Below are positions 48,110 through 58,358 of a stretch of 64,000 bases of DNA, one piece after another. The notes below the pieces were generated by a model, which saw only the letters and a program-made list of their open reading frames with translations, was not told the origin of the DNA and did no database searches. How positions within the stretch are numbered: the first letter of the stretch is position 1; every line of letters starts with the position of its first letter. A program made the translations under genes and the position numbers. Source of the DNA: Marasmius tenuissimus (Eukaryota; Basidiomycota; Agaricomycetes; Agaricales; Marasmiaceae); NCBI GenBank assembly GCA_029532415.1, contig JAQOTA010000050.1:1178001-1242000 (forward strand), in the 5' to 3' direction.

Positions 48110-48560
48110 GAGAGAAAGGAAAGGTGACCGGTGAACGTTTTGGACCAAAGTTGATGGTGGTGGTTGCGGCGTAAATTGTTCCCGGAAGCGCCCGTCGCTG
48201 CTTCTTTTCCGACGACCACCACAACCAACCTCCTGTGAATTCGCTGAACGTTGATTGAATCTTACTCACTCATATACCTGACAGGTATACTCGAGTCTCT
48301 CAAAGGCCCTCGCTCTGATGTGAGTTGCAAATGATCAACGCGAATGATATGACCCGATACTGACCACAGCCTTGGCGCTCTCGCAGCGCGTATTACTAGC
48401 TCTACGAAGTGTTTTCATGGGCCGTATGCGCACAGAGAAAAATTAATATGACATCCTTTCGAGAGGATGTGAATGCGGGTATGAGGTGAACATCAAGCAC
48501 GCCGCACCTTGACAATACCACGACCCTCTCCGTTATGCTCAAACCTGTCAAAGATCCCCC
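48110..48560 (+). repeat. Array unit 6, partial
   Basis: Anchor a at 48184 (ggaagcgcccgtcgctgcttc) with flanking inverted GGTGGTGGTTG / CAACC-type arms, then the 'gaggtgaacatc...cttgacaataccac' element near 48484. Beyond 48560 the repeat stops and other sequence follows. Confidence 0.55.
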
Positions 48561-49103
48561 GCTGGCGAAGGACTTTAGATTCTGTTCTATTCTTCACCAG
48601 CTCATCCTCTACACCATCGATCTCTTCTCCTGTTCTTCTGTTACTCTGTTACCCCGTACCTCCGTCACTCAATATGGCGCATACTCTTCCCCCAATCCTC
48701 AGACCATCTGACCATCTGACCAATTAACTCAGCAAAGGAGTTCAGAGGCTCGTCCCGGTGTTCAGGGTATCCGAGTGAAAGTGAACGAGAAGAGGGACGA
48801 GAGTATTCTAGAATTGGTTTGGGCGACTAGGTCGTTGAGTACCTTTGGCTCTATTTGATCTACATTTTTTGTACTTCGGAGACGATTTACCGAAGCTACG
48901 ATTGCCAATGCCAGTTCTTTTGTTGCGGGACAAGACGAGGGAACGCGATCATGCATTTGAGCGCGGTCGTTGACCAAACCAAGTATACGCAACCTTGTCT
49001 CTGATGTCGGAGGATATGTTGGGCCCAATATTGTTCCAGGTAAGGTTCTCCGTCCTACACGGAGAAGGAGGTTACTGAATATGTCGGTTTTGGTCACCTG
49101 TAG

Positions 49104-49563
49104 GCGTTGCGTCGGACCAAGGAGAATCTAGGACATCTGTGGGCCTAATAATCGTGGTCGAGAGCTTTTGGATGAAGTTCAAGGAGATTTTGACAAGGGG
49201 CGAAGGAGACTGGGGGTCAGAAGCGAAACGTGAGTCCGAACCCGTCACTTCACTCTTCAATGCCGTACAGCTGGCTCACGATCACTCTGCAATGTAGTTG
49301 CGAATGCTGCCCTCGATGAAGCCAACGTTATGCAAGCCCTTGCTGAATCCGATGACTTTGAGATTGTTGCGAATGAGGCGACGAATAAGAAGGAATTTAC
49401 GGATAAGATTACCGGAGGGTAAGGTTAGTTTTTTTTTCTTTTCTGCGCTGAGCGATGTTTTCATTGCTTGATCAGAGTTGATGTTCAAATTTGTAGGACA
49501 CTTTCGCGCGCCAAAGAGTTGGAACGAGAGGAGATAAGGGGACTTGGAGGATCAATAAGGTAG
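49104..49563 (+). CDS. C-terminal exons of an unrecognised gene
   Basis: Three exons join in phase with GT-AG introns: 49104-49229, 49298-49418 and 49497-49563 (TAG). The first has ESFWMKFKEILTRGEGDWGS, the second LDEANVMQALAESDDFEIVA and the third SRAKELEREEIRGLGGSIR. It is an acidic, helix-rich, probably coiled-coil C-terminus. Sequence upstream (48770-49040) is coding-like in places but has in-frame stops, so the 5' part is decayed or unresolved. I do not recognise the family. It stands immediately upstream of the gene D block. Three consecutive phase-compatible introns argue against chance. Confidence 0.5.
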
Positions 49564-49789
49564 GCCTCCTTCGTCCTCAGGGCGCTCTCGTTCCCAAGCT
49601 AACAATCACCCGTGTCGATTGGAGGTAATTCATCGGAAATCTCATCTTCATGAAAGACTACACTACCCACAGACTTTGTTTCAAGTAGAGAACTCAAAGG
49701 CAAGCCCTTTCTCCTCTTGAGACAACCTCGTTACCTTGAGACTCAACCTTTACCGTCCGGAACACTTAGCTGCAGCATCAATCAATCAC

Positions 49790-50500
49790 GACCTTGCATT
49801 TTACACTGATCCTGTCTGAACATGTTCCAAAACTGACCGACGCGTACCTCGGCCAGTCTTTTATGTAATCTGACCACCATTCTCTACTGTATACGTATGC
49901 TCCTCGAGTATTAGGTCTACTTATATACTCGAGATTTTGAGCTGTCTGGAGAAACTTCGGTGTATCCGGAGAATCGGAGCATGTGGGCCGGTAGATCCGC
50001 CATCGGCCTGAGCATCCGAATCAACCCTTACCTTCGATGTCCATGTCGAAACGTCGATATGCTTCATTCACTCACGCTGTACTCCTTACGCTCCCGAACA
50101 CTCTTATTCTCGGCACCACAAAGTCCCCAAATGCTGTGAGAATGAATGTACGTGGACAATACAGTCAACAGCGAGGTCCTTGGCACTGGGATGGTGCGTG
50201 TGAGGTGGTTTCCTTCTACATTCAGAAGTTCATTGAAGACCTCCTTCTCATCGAGGATCCGGATTGCCAGGAAAGAGGGCCCACCGCCGCCGCTCGAGGT
50301 CCACATAAATTCGGGAGGTGTGGTATTTCTACGACCTGAAGACCACGAATCACTTGAAACGAAACACCCGACCCGGAGATCTCGGGAGGTTAAGACTGTA
50401 TTGGCAGATTCGGCGGTGGTCTCATAGCAACGAGGCTGTCCTCCTTGCGTTTACTTATAAATTCAACACGGGCCACGGTACTCTCAGGTCCAACTGTACA
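49790..50500. repeat. Upstream block of gene D
   Basis: A diverged copy of the block upstream of genes B and C ('gggccggtag.tccgccatcggcctgagcatccg' near 49985). A 100-codon plus-strand ORF (50037-50339) is not kept in the other copies. Confidence 0.55.
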
Positions 50501-50539
50501 TCTCATTCTTTTCCCCTTTCCGTTTCCACATTCCATTTG

Positions 50540-52887
50540 ATGAACAACACGACCATTCTCGCCAACGCCCAAGGCACGACAATAGGATCTCACGCTGACT
50601 TCCGCACTGTGGCCAGAGACGCAATCACGAACAACATTTCTTACCAGTGCACTCATGCGGAGGATCGGGTCGTTGTGGTGCGTAGGATGCCTTGTGTAGG
50701 ATTGAAAGCTGCTAGATCCTCTCTTTAGAACGGGAAAACCTATCGGTGCATCATCGACGGCGACATTGTGTTTCGACGCCAACATTCATCTGAAGTCATC
50801 TCTGTCACCATCGAGCCTGGAGGAGGAGTGCCGACATCGTTCTCATCTCGGGCAGTCAAGGTCAGGAAGACAACACGAACCGCGGAGGTTGTCGGGTTTG
50901 GAGGAACATTTACTGCAACAACATTTGAGCCGGTTGACGAGAGTGACGACGGGTTCAAATTGGTGGGCACTGGTCCCGTGAATATCATAGGTACATTGAC
51001 CTGACTTGTAGTAGGTGCTGGACTGTGCCTTGAAGGCTGTGACGTCGTTGCGGTAAGTTGACTAGTCATCTGGCGAGGTATTATACAATGATAGTGATGA
51101 CGTCCAGGTCGCCATTTCTCCCTCAGCTCTTTGCGTTCAGTGGGCCCAACCTATCAACATTCATTGTGCATGATGGTGGGTTCTGTGTTCAGAATTTTGA
51201 TTGTAGATGCTGATAGGTTGTAGAACTTGCAAATGGAGTTGATTATAGTGAACAGTTTTGGGGAAAGAATTGGATTGCATTTTATTACCTTCAATATACA
51301 CTTGTATGTTTAACATTTGAGTTTTTTGTCCCAACTGATGCCAAGTGTCTTCAGAATGTTGCAATTGACTCTTTGCGTGATGATGAGACAACATTATTTC
51401 CGGTGAGCTCCCAGTGATTTCTAGTATGGGCTAGTCTAATAGTAAACAGGTTACAAAACTCTGGGAGGATTGGTCAATCAATCTCAAAACTTTGGGTTGG
51501 CATTATGACCTGGCTTCTGCTGCCCTTAACCCACCAATTGAAGAAAGCCTCACACCACCTGCCAATGATTTTCCCCCGCTTCGCCAAGACAATCTTCAAC
51601 AACTCAACACCACTGAAATTGTCGCCTACGTGGAGGAATCCCTTGGTGATGTTTTGTGCCTCATTGCATCATTGGATAGAAGGTGGATCATGGATCTGTC
51701 AGGCTGGGCCAAATATGGCTTCTTGACTTTTGGGACCATTGTCGACTTCAACCAAGCGGGAATCCTTGCCCACTTTCCTACCACTCCTCCCCTTGAGTGG
51801 TTTTGCAAGAGTAGGCGTCCCTATGTCAAAGCCAGCTTTTCTAGCACAGGTATGTCCCCACAAATTAACCCCATCTGTCATTTGCTAACCAGCTCTAGCT
51901 ACCTGGCGGGTTGACTTTTCTATCCACAAGGCTGGTAATATCCAAGTCATCCTTGATTTTGGCTGGCGCATTCCAGAGAAGGACCGTGACCAACTTCGAG
52001 CTGCATACCTCTGCCAGTCCCTTCCCCTCCTCAATGATTGTGAGCATACAAGTGAAGTTGGTAAGTGCATGCTGAAACTCTCCTGCCTTCCTGGTCCAAT
52101 CTTTCCATCAACTCAGTTTACATTGATTATGTTGGATTTCATCTCAAAGCCACCTTCCATCATGACCCCACAACATCTTCAACACCAGCCTACCTCTTTG
52201 TTCCACCCCTCCCTGTTGAATCTATTGGAGACATGCAATGTGTACGATACCCATTTCCCAACCCTCTGTTCTACTGGAGCCATGACCCACAAGGAGAGCA
52301 AATCATTGCTGAGGAGAACTGGGAGGACTTTGGCATTCCTAAGCTGGAGTCATTGGACTTGCTTGCTGGTGATTGGGATAGCGAGGAATACGGTTATATA
52401 CAAGAGCATCTCACAATGGGAAATTATGATCTTGATGGGAGGCAATATGCACAAGAGCATGGCCACCCAGAGCTGATATACGGCAAGTAACCTCTTTTTC
52501 TTCCCAAATCAATCAGTTTGGATACTGATCCCCCCCCCCCCAGGAGACCCTTATGATGTTTGGTTGACACCAGTACATGAGCAAGGCTTTGATTCTGAGA
52601 TGTCAGTGGAGAGTTCGAGCGATATATCACTGGATGATGTGTCTGCAACAGGCAAGTGCCATCTCCACTACTGAATTACACTTCTCACTGTTGCCACAGA
52701 AGGTCTAAGTGTTGCTGAGGTAGTTGAAGAGGCAGAGCCAGACTTCCAGCTTGAGACCAAGGCCCTGAAGAACCCTATCATGCTCCGCCCTACATCACTT
52801 TCCGAATGGTTGATGTTTCTAGAAAAGATCCGTGCGGTGTCTCAACATCAACAGGAAGAGAGAGCAAAAGCAACAACAGAGAATTGA
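50540..52887 (+). CDS. Gene D: intact 609-residue protein of unknown function (11 exons)
   Basis: Exons: 50540-50677, 50729-50962, 51015-51052, 51108-51175, 51224-51303, 51355-51402, 51450-51849, 51899-52060, 52117-52482, 52544-52651 and 52700-52887. Every phase agrees to TGA. Exons 3-9 have exactly the lengths of those in B and C. The leader has diverged (MNNTTILANAQGTTIGSHAD) but the core keeps FAFSGPNLSTFIVHD, WEDWSINLKTLGW and PLFYWSHDPQGEQIIAEE. The C-terminus is acidic, then Gln/Glu/Lys-rich. Introns 9 and 10 use GC donors (gcaagt). A run of about 12 C residues precedes the exon 10 acceptor. No signal peptide or membrane segment; function unknown. An MFS fragment follows in convergent orientation. 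Confidence 0.87.
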
Positions 52888-53169
52888 AGGGTCTCTGGTC
52901 GAGATATGGTGTAGGATCTTCTTGATGTCAAGGATTTCAACTCCGTCGCGGTTTAACCTACTCATTAACTCTCTCCGAGCATTGGGTAAGACGCACCACG
53001 ATCACACAGAGCATTTGCCATGACCTGGTTAGGTCAACAGGCCTAGAGACAACCGTAATATTTATGCAGCTATCCACGTTCGACGACGACAGTAGAACTA
53101 TCTATTTACCATATTTAAATGCAGGTTTCCTACGGTCGGACCTAACCTGCACACCAACCATAGATTTGT

Positions 53170-53560
53170 CACATTCCTTCCGCGATGGCCATGTCATGTA
53201 CTGTACGACGAAGACGAGACGCAGAAGAAGAATAATAATAACCTCTCAACTTGGATCGTGCGAGAGACGAGGCACGCCACCATACCGGTGAGATATCCAG
53301 GTACTGCGAACGTCAGTTCAGTACGAAGTACAATCCACGGCTCATTCCCAAACGGTAACTTACCCGACTGTGAGCCCAAAAGAGGGGATGGTTTTTTTGG
53401 TGTCACTACCGATGTTACTCGACACAAGGGGGAGTCCCAGCATGAACGCGCCCGTCAACTCTGTCGTATGACCAGAGTAATACGTGATCCGACTTTTCAG
53501 TATGTGTTCAAAGGGGGAGAAAACGTAAAATATCCTGCTTTGTGCCTATGGTGAGAGTTT
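53170..53560 (-). pseudogene. MFS transporter fragment (D block)
   Basis: Minus-strand readings match exons 12 and 13 of the transporter. An 'LTGAF' segment is near 53460; a degraded SGNVGG-type region (SSNIGSDTKKT) follows. The last exon has VPGYLTGMVACLVSR (about 53310-53255). This copy keeps the reading frame across the point where the transporter gene at 58359 has an extra base, which is how that frameshift was recognised. The remainder of the gene is absent. Confidence 0.75.
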
Positions 53561-54440
53561 TCCGTTCATGAGTGGGGTGTGGTGCGTATGGCACTTCCAA
53601 GCCTGAGAATGCATAATTTTGAAAGGATCCTTCGAGACTCGAGCTGATGTCAACAAAAAGAGTCGATATGACTACTCGTGAGTCGTGAACCAGAGCAATA
53701 ACGTCGTAGATTCGAGGGCGCAGAGAGGATGCCGCTGGGATGATCATCGAGTCGGTCGTCAAGATAGAGATAACGAAAAGGTGCGTTCGGCACGGTGAAA
53801 AGAAACAAACCTATGCCAAGTATTTATAGGGTAAAGACCAAGGAAGAACAGGCGATGTTCACGGCGACAACGTATAGGGAGTCCCTACTCACAGTGAGCA
53901 ACGCGTCGGCCGAAGGGCCTCTCATGGTTCAAGCTGATATTCCAGGCGAACAGCCCGTGACCGTTTGAGGTCGGTATCCCATACGACCGGTAATCGCTCT
54001 CAAAGTATAAGCTGAATTTTGGAGGTGAACAACCCAGAGCCATTTGAAGCTCATGACTGAGCTTCATACGCCCAGTCCCTCTAAATATCAGGTCCGTGTG
54101 AGTGATGGAGGTGGTTTTCTTAGGCGGAAACGACAACTCGAGAGGTTTGTCTTCGGCGGGGAGGCGCCGGTTCTGTATGGAGGAAGATGCCAGAAAACGC
54201 TCAGGCTTTGGGGACAGAGAACGAACACAAATACATGATGCATGAGCGTGCTCAGTGATGATAGCCTCTGTCCGACGAGGTCAATCGTCTCGGCTTTGTT
54301 CCCTGTGTCCAATACTTGCTGATTGTCTTTCTTGCCATTGGTCTTGATTATCATTATCGAGCTTAAGGCTGGGCTGTGGTATCCCAACAGAGCGGGGACA
54401 GCGTGATGACCGAGCGTAGAGAACGTTAGCGCAAGGAGAA
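53561..54440 (-). pseudogene. Family W copy
   Basis: Minus-strand readings include ALSSIMIIKTNGKKDNQQ with a Glu/Asp-rich continuation (54387-54240), and 54136-53885 with ELQMALGCSPPKFSLYFES. Anchor GAACGTTAGCGCAAGGAGAA at 54421. It aligns in order with 35330-36160 and 38640-39560. The 83-codon reading at 53885-54136 looks the most protein-like of all W pieces, but no family is recognised. Confidence 0.4.
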
Positions 54441-55130
54441 AGATTTCAGCGAAAAGGTGACCGGCGAATATTTTGAACCATGTCTGATAGTGGTGGTCAA
54501 GGCGAAAAATTGTTGTTCGTCGAAGTACCTATGACGTCGCGGCTTTTCACACCCACAACGACCAAATATCCCGAGTCTTTGCTCAATGTCGAGTGAAACC
54601 AACCTAACGGAAACCCATACAGGATCTTCGAAACTCTCACCTGGATGAACGCTGTAAGTCAAATTACCAACGAAAATACGACTTAGTACTTACTGACTTC
54701 AGTCTACGCAAAGTCTACGACGTGTTTTTATGGCTGGGAGTATACAGAAAATATCCTCACTGCTCAGAGTCATGACGGCCTCTCGAGAGACTTAGAAGAC
54801 TAGGTATGACCCGAATATGGATCTCAACACCACCGTGACCACCTCCTCCCCATTATCCACTCTCGTCGCTCGGAATTCCAGTAATCATTGGTCTCAAGGG
54901 GTGCGGGTACGTACGCCAGTCTCTTCTCAACCTGAATTTCCCCTCTCAAGTCTATTGTAGGATACCAAGCAATCGGCTCTCTTCCCTCTCCATCATCAAC
55001 CAGGCGAATAAAACACCAGAATGTCTTTCATCCCATCCTCGCCGCCTCTAACTGTACGAATCTTCCATCCGATGACACGTCATCCAATTTTCTCTCCATC
55101 TTCGCACCCACTTTGAATCCAAGCCTCCCT

Positions 55131-55159
55131 CGCACAACGCAGCACTGCTGCGTTGTGCG
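55131..55159. repeat. 29-bp perfect palindrome beside the TIR element
   Basis: CGCACAACGCAGCA (55131-55144), a single central C, then its exact reverse complement (55146-55159). It lies 11 bases before the left TIR and is absent from the matching position in units 2 and 4, which read 'acaacgcattaatc'. Confidence 0.85.
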
Positions 55160-55170
55160 AAACGCAGCAG

Positions 55171-56140
55171 TGACTGTAGGCAACGCCCTGCCAATTTAAA
55201 CTCCGCCGCGTGAGTGGCCCGATTTGGATGCCCCGCCAAAAACGCGACGCGCTTTCGCGCTGAGGCCTGCAAATTTCGCTAGCTTGAACGAGAGCCCTTT
55301 GCCTCTAACTTTGGCTGAGAACTGTAGTTTAAATTGAGCTACGAGAAATACTGTCGATTGAAACTGAATTTTTTTTTGCACTTTATGCCGCTACAGAAAC
55401 CACTTGCTACGAGCTGGAGACATTTTGGGCTGAAACCAGATAAAATCATACAAAATTCCTGGTTTTCAATCGACACGATTTGCCTTTGGCTCATTTAGAC
55501 CCAATCCCGATACTTTTCTGGGTGCCGGAGGGGCTGCAAACACCTTCCCGAAATTTGGGCAGAAACTGGTATACAAACATGGGTAAACAAAGCTTTCACC
55601 GCGACGCGTCCCAAGTTCTTCTCATCTCAAGCTCAAGAACGTGTAGAACGCGTCTCTCAACACGATAATTGCATTTTAAGAGCATCTGTAACCTTCTGAG
55701 GCAAATTCTACATGTCTTTTGTAAAGCTGGACCGACAGTAAACACGTCAGAGGGTATATGGGCAAGAAGAACTTTTGCTGGATCTATTGACAGCTACGGC
55801 AAGCAGAAAGGCAAATTTGACCTAAACTGAGCTACTATATTGCGGAGAGATCATTAAGTGCTCGCTGTTGAGCGTATTACCTGGCAGTTTGAGGAGCGGG
55901 GATTGGACACTGTGGAAAACCTTGAAGCTGATGACCTAGAGGGGGGTCATTTTCTGGTGCCAATCTAATTTTATGCAATATTATTTGGGTAGATCATTCT
56001 GGCTTATTCACTCACAACCTTAGAACACATTCACACCCAAAGAAATGAGTAGACAGGTCAAAGCAAGACCAGCGCGGCGGAATTGATCAGTTTCTTGCTT
56101 AGTCAGCGCACGATTTTACAACCGCGGTTGCCTACACTCA
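55171..56140. mobile_element. Non-autonomous TIR element, hAT-like
   Basis: 970 bp with 14-bp terminal inverted repeats TGACTGTAGGCAAC and GTTGCCTACACTCA (13 of 14 match) and GCAGCAG on both sides as a 7-bp direct repeat. The same place in units 2 and 4 lacks it, so it is an insertion. Internal inverted repeats 'tcgattgaaa' and 'tttcaatcga' lie near 55354 and 55467. No transposase ORF is seen. The class is inferred from the short TIR and the 7-8-bp duplication and could be wrong. Confidence 0.72.
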
Positions 56141-57960
56141 GCAGCAGACATATCGATGTCGCTCTCTCCCGTCACTGGATGGCCAGACTTCGCTTCCACA
56201 TGACTAGACGCACCATCAGCAAAGCTCTTAGTCCTGAATCTGTCATCTTCTCCACATCTACGTTCACAAACTCGTACCAATCACTATCACATTTTCGTCC
56301 GACTGGTAGGAGAAGCATCGCAATCTCCTCAGGCCTCAATAGGAAACACGCTGGCAGGGCGGTAGATCGTGTGGATATCTTCTGAGGTTGGAAGGCATTT
56401 GTTGGACTCTCGAGACGGGGAAGATGTTTTTATCGCCATCGACAATGTGAACCCTCGTCAACCCAGCTTCGACCTGCGTTTCTCAACGGCATCGACGATA
56501 AGAATACCGTCGAGTGGATCTACGTTTCCGCTCTATTCCCTGTAAAATGTCCTCTGCACTCTCAATCAGCTCGCAGCACTTTCGATCTACCCACACTACC
56601 GGACATCGAAAACTCTCCGAACCCCTACATTCGTTTCCGCAATCGCTGTGCTGGGCAATACCTACCTTGACGAAGCGATCCCCCACCCACACCAGGCTCG
56701 TTCAGCCCTATGCGTAGTATTGGTGCTCGACAGCCCTCCTGGTACCGTAAGCTTTAGGTACTCGAATCCAAGAGAACGAAGAACTCGTCCCAAACCGGCA
56801 TAGGCAGACTACGATTCCAAAGCGCATCCCTGGCAATAACTAACGAGGTACATCGGACGTTCAAAGCTCAGGGACAGCGAGGTCGTGGGGGAATGCAGCA
56901 ATGAAAAAGTTGGGTCGGTTATTCCCAACTCCAGTTGGCTTCCACTGGCGTGGGCGGTTGCTCTCCAAAGTGGGTGCGGCTGGGAGGTCTCTGATATTGC
57001 GCGTGTCGTGTCGTCCGATACACCTCTGGAAAAACCCTCCACGGTCTACCCTCTCCTTCCCTGGACATACGTCAACTTTACCGGTACTCGACAATCTTTG
57101 CCATCACACCCCCATGATGCTTTGCACCTCGCCGTGGTTTTCAGTTCGGCGAGTACATGTGTCAAATTAGGCGCTCCCAGAGGGAATTCTGCAGGCCAAG
57201 GGGACAGACGAGTGGGGTATCGGATCGCATGTATGGGTCAGGGTTGTGAGGGCGGCTCAAGGTGGGTATACGACACCCTTTCATTCGTTCAGCTTAGTCT
57301 GATGCTGAACATTGTACTCTCATAGATGCCAAACTCTTCACAATCGGCTCTCCGCCCCCCTGAAGTTTTTGATCAGTCGTGTGCTTTCGTAGACGGCTGA
57401 GAGGCAAGACCGCCATGGGTGGCGAAATGGTTTGAGAGAAACGATACGTTGCGCCGACCCTTATGGGCGGTGTCCTTGTTGGACGCCCTATTGGAAGAAG
57501 CAGAGCGGTCTTTCGCATCCGTAATACCGACTTTGCCGAAGGAGAGCTCAGAGGACGTGGTTGTGGACGGAGGTGGGGTCGGGGACGACATGGATTATCC
57601 CGCTGGATGGGATGTTCAAGAAACGTGGTACGCTCTCCTCGGTGTAGGTCCCAAGACGCTATTAAACTCCAAACTGACAGAAGCGCAAATCTCAATCCAA
57701 ACGTCAAACAGGCGACTACATCCGCTATCTGGCGGCCGTGCTACGACTGAGCCATACTGGGCAGTTATAGTGGCTGAGGTTCGGGGATGTAAGTTTTGAC
57801 TCTTTCTTCCTCCTAACGTACGCTAACGACACATCTCGATTTTCTAGCATACAACATCCTCACGCCCTTCCGGTACCCTTGCCCGCCTGAAACTGGGACT
57901 TGAGAGAAGGGCTGTACTTAGTCCCATCGGCGACCGAGTATTCCTGTGAATGTCCGAGAG

Positions 57961-58358
57961 AGATGCGTATACGGCGGGTAATAATTTGGATCGCTATCGA
58001 TGGTCTATGAGCTCTCCCTTATCTTGGTACTGTGAACGCGGCAACTTGTATTCTGTAAGATCTGTATAACTTGAGTAGACTACACCACTTTTCGAATGAG
58101 TGATGTTTCTGAAAAAGCTCAGGAATCCTAGACAACCTCTCGACGCCAACGGCCGGAGGGAGCAGAAGTGACAAGTAGGGAGTTGAGAACCCTCTGAACA
58201 AAGGATGGTAGGGATTGTCTTTGACTCAGACCACAAGAAACGCGCGCGGCGTATTGACCTGGTCGAAGGCTCTGGGGATGTCATTTCGGAGTCATTTCTT
58301 TCATCCTTGTACATATGAGAGCCAAATCTAAAGGTTTGGGCTTTAAAACTACAGACAT
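57961..58358. other. Spacer between array unit 7 and MFS gene
   Basis: No supported gene. It contains the 3' flank of the transporter gene, which ends on the minus strand at 58359 (or 58471 if the frameshift is real). Confidence 0.4.

Larger units (their letters stand above)
54450..57960 (+). repeat. Array unit 7, interrupted by a TIR element
   Basis: Anchors a (54521), b (about 56435) and c (57605); anchor d was not found. A TIR element occupies 55171-56140. Plus-strand ORF 57419-57799 carries LLDALLEEAERSFAS, GWDVQETWYALL and TTEPYWAVIVAEVRG, the cleanest version of the unit's putative protein. The end region near 57880-57990 keeps a decayed counterpart of the EGDAYVVDETRD segment. Confidence 0.6.

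Noticed and set aside
15391..48560. Regularly spaced repeats as a CRISPR-like or satellite array
   Set aside because: Spacing is thousands of bases and variable, units are complex and diverged, and the organism is a eukaryote.
48762..49097. 111-codon minus-strand ORF opposite the 49-kb gene
   Set aside because: The plus strand gives three phase-matched introns nearby, while the minus strand gives only isolated open stretches.
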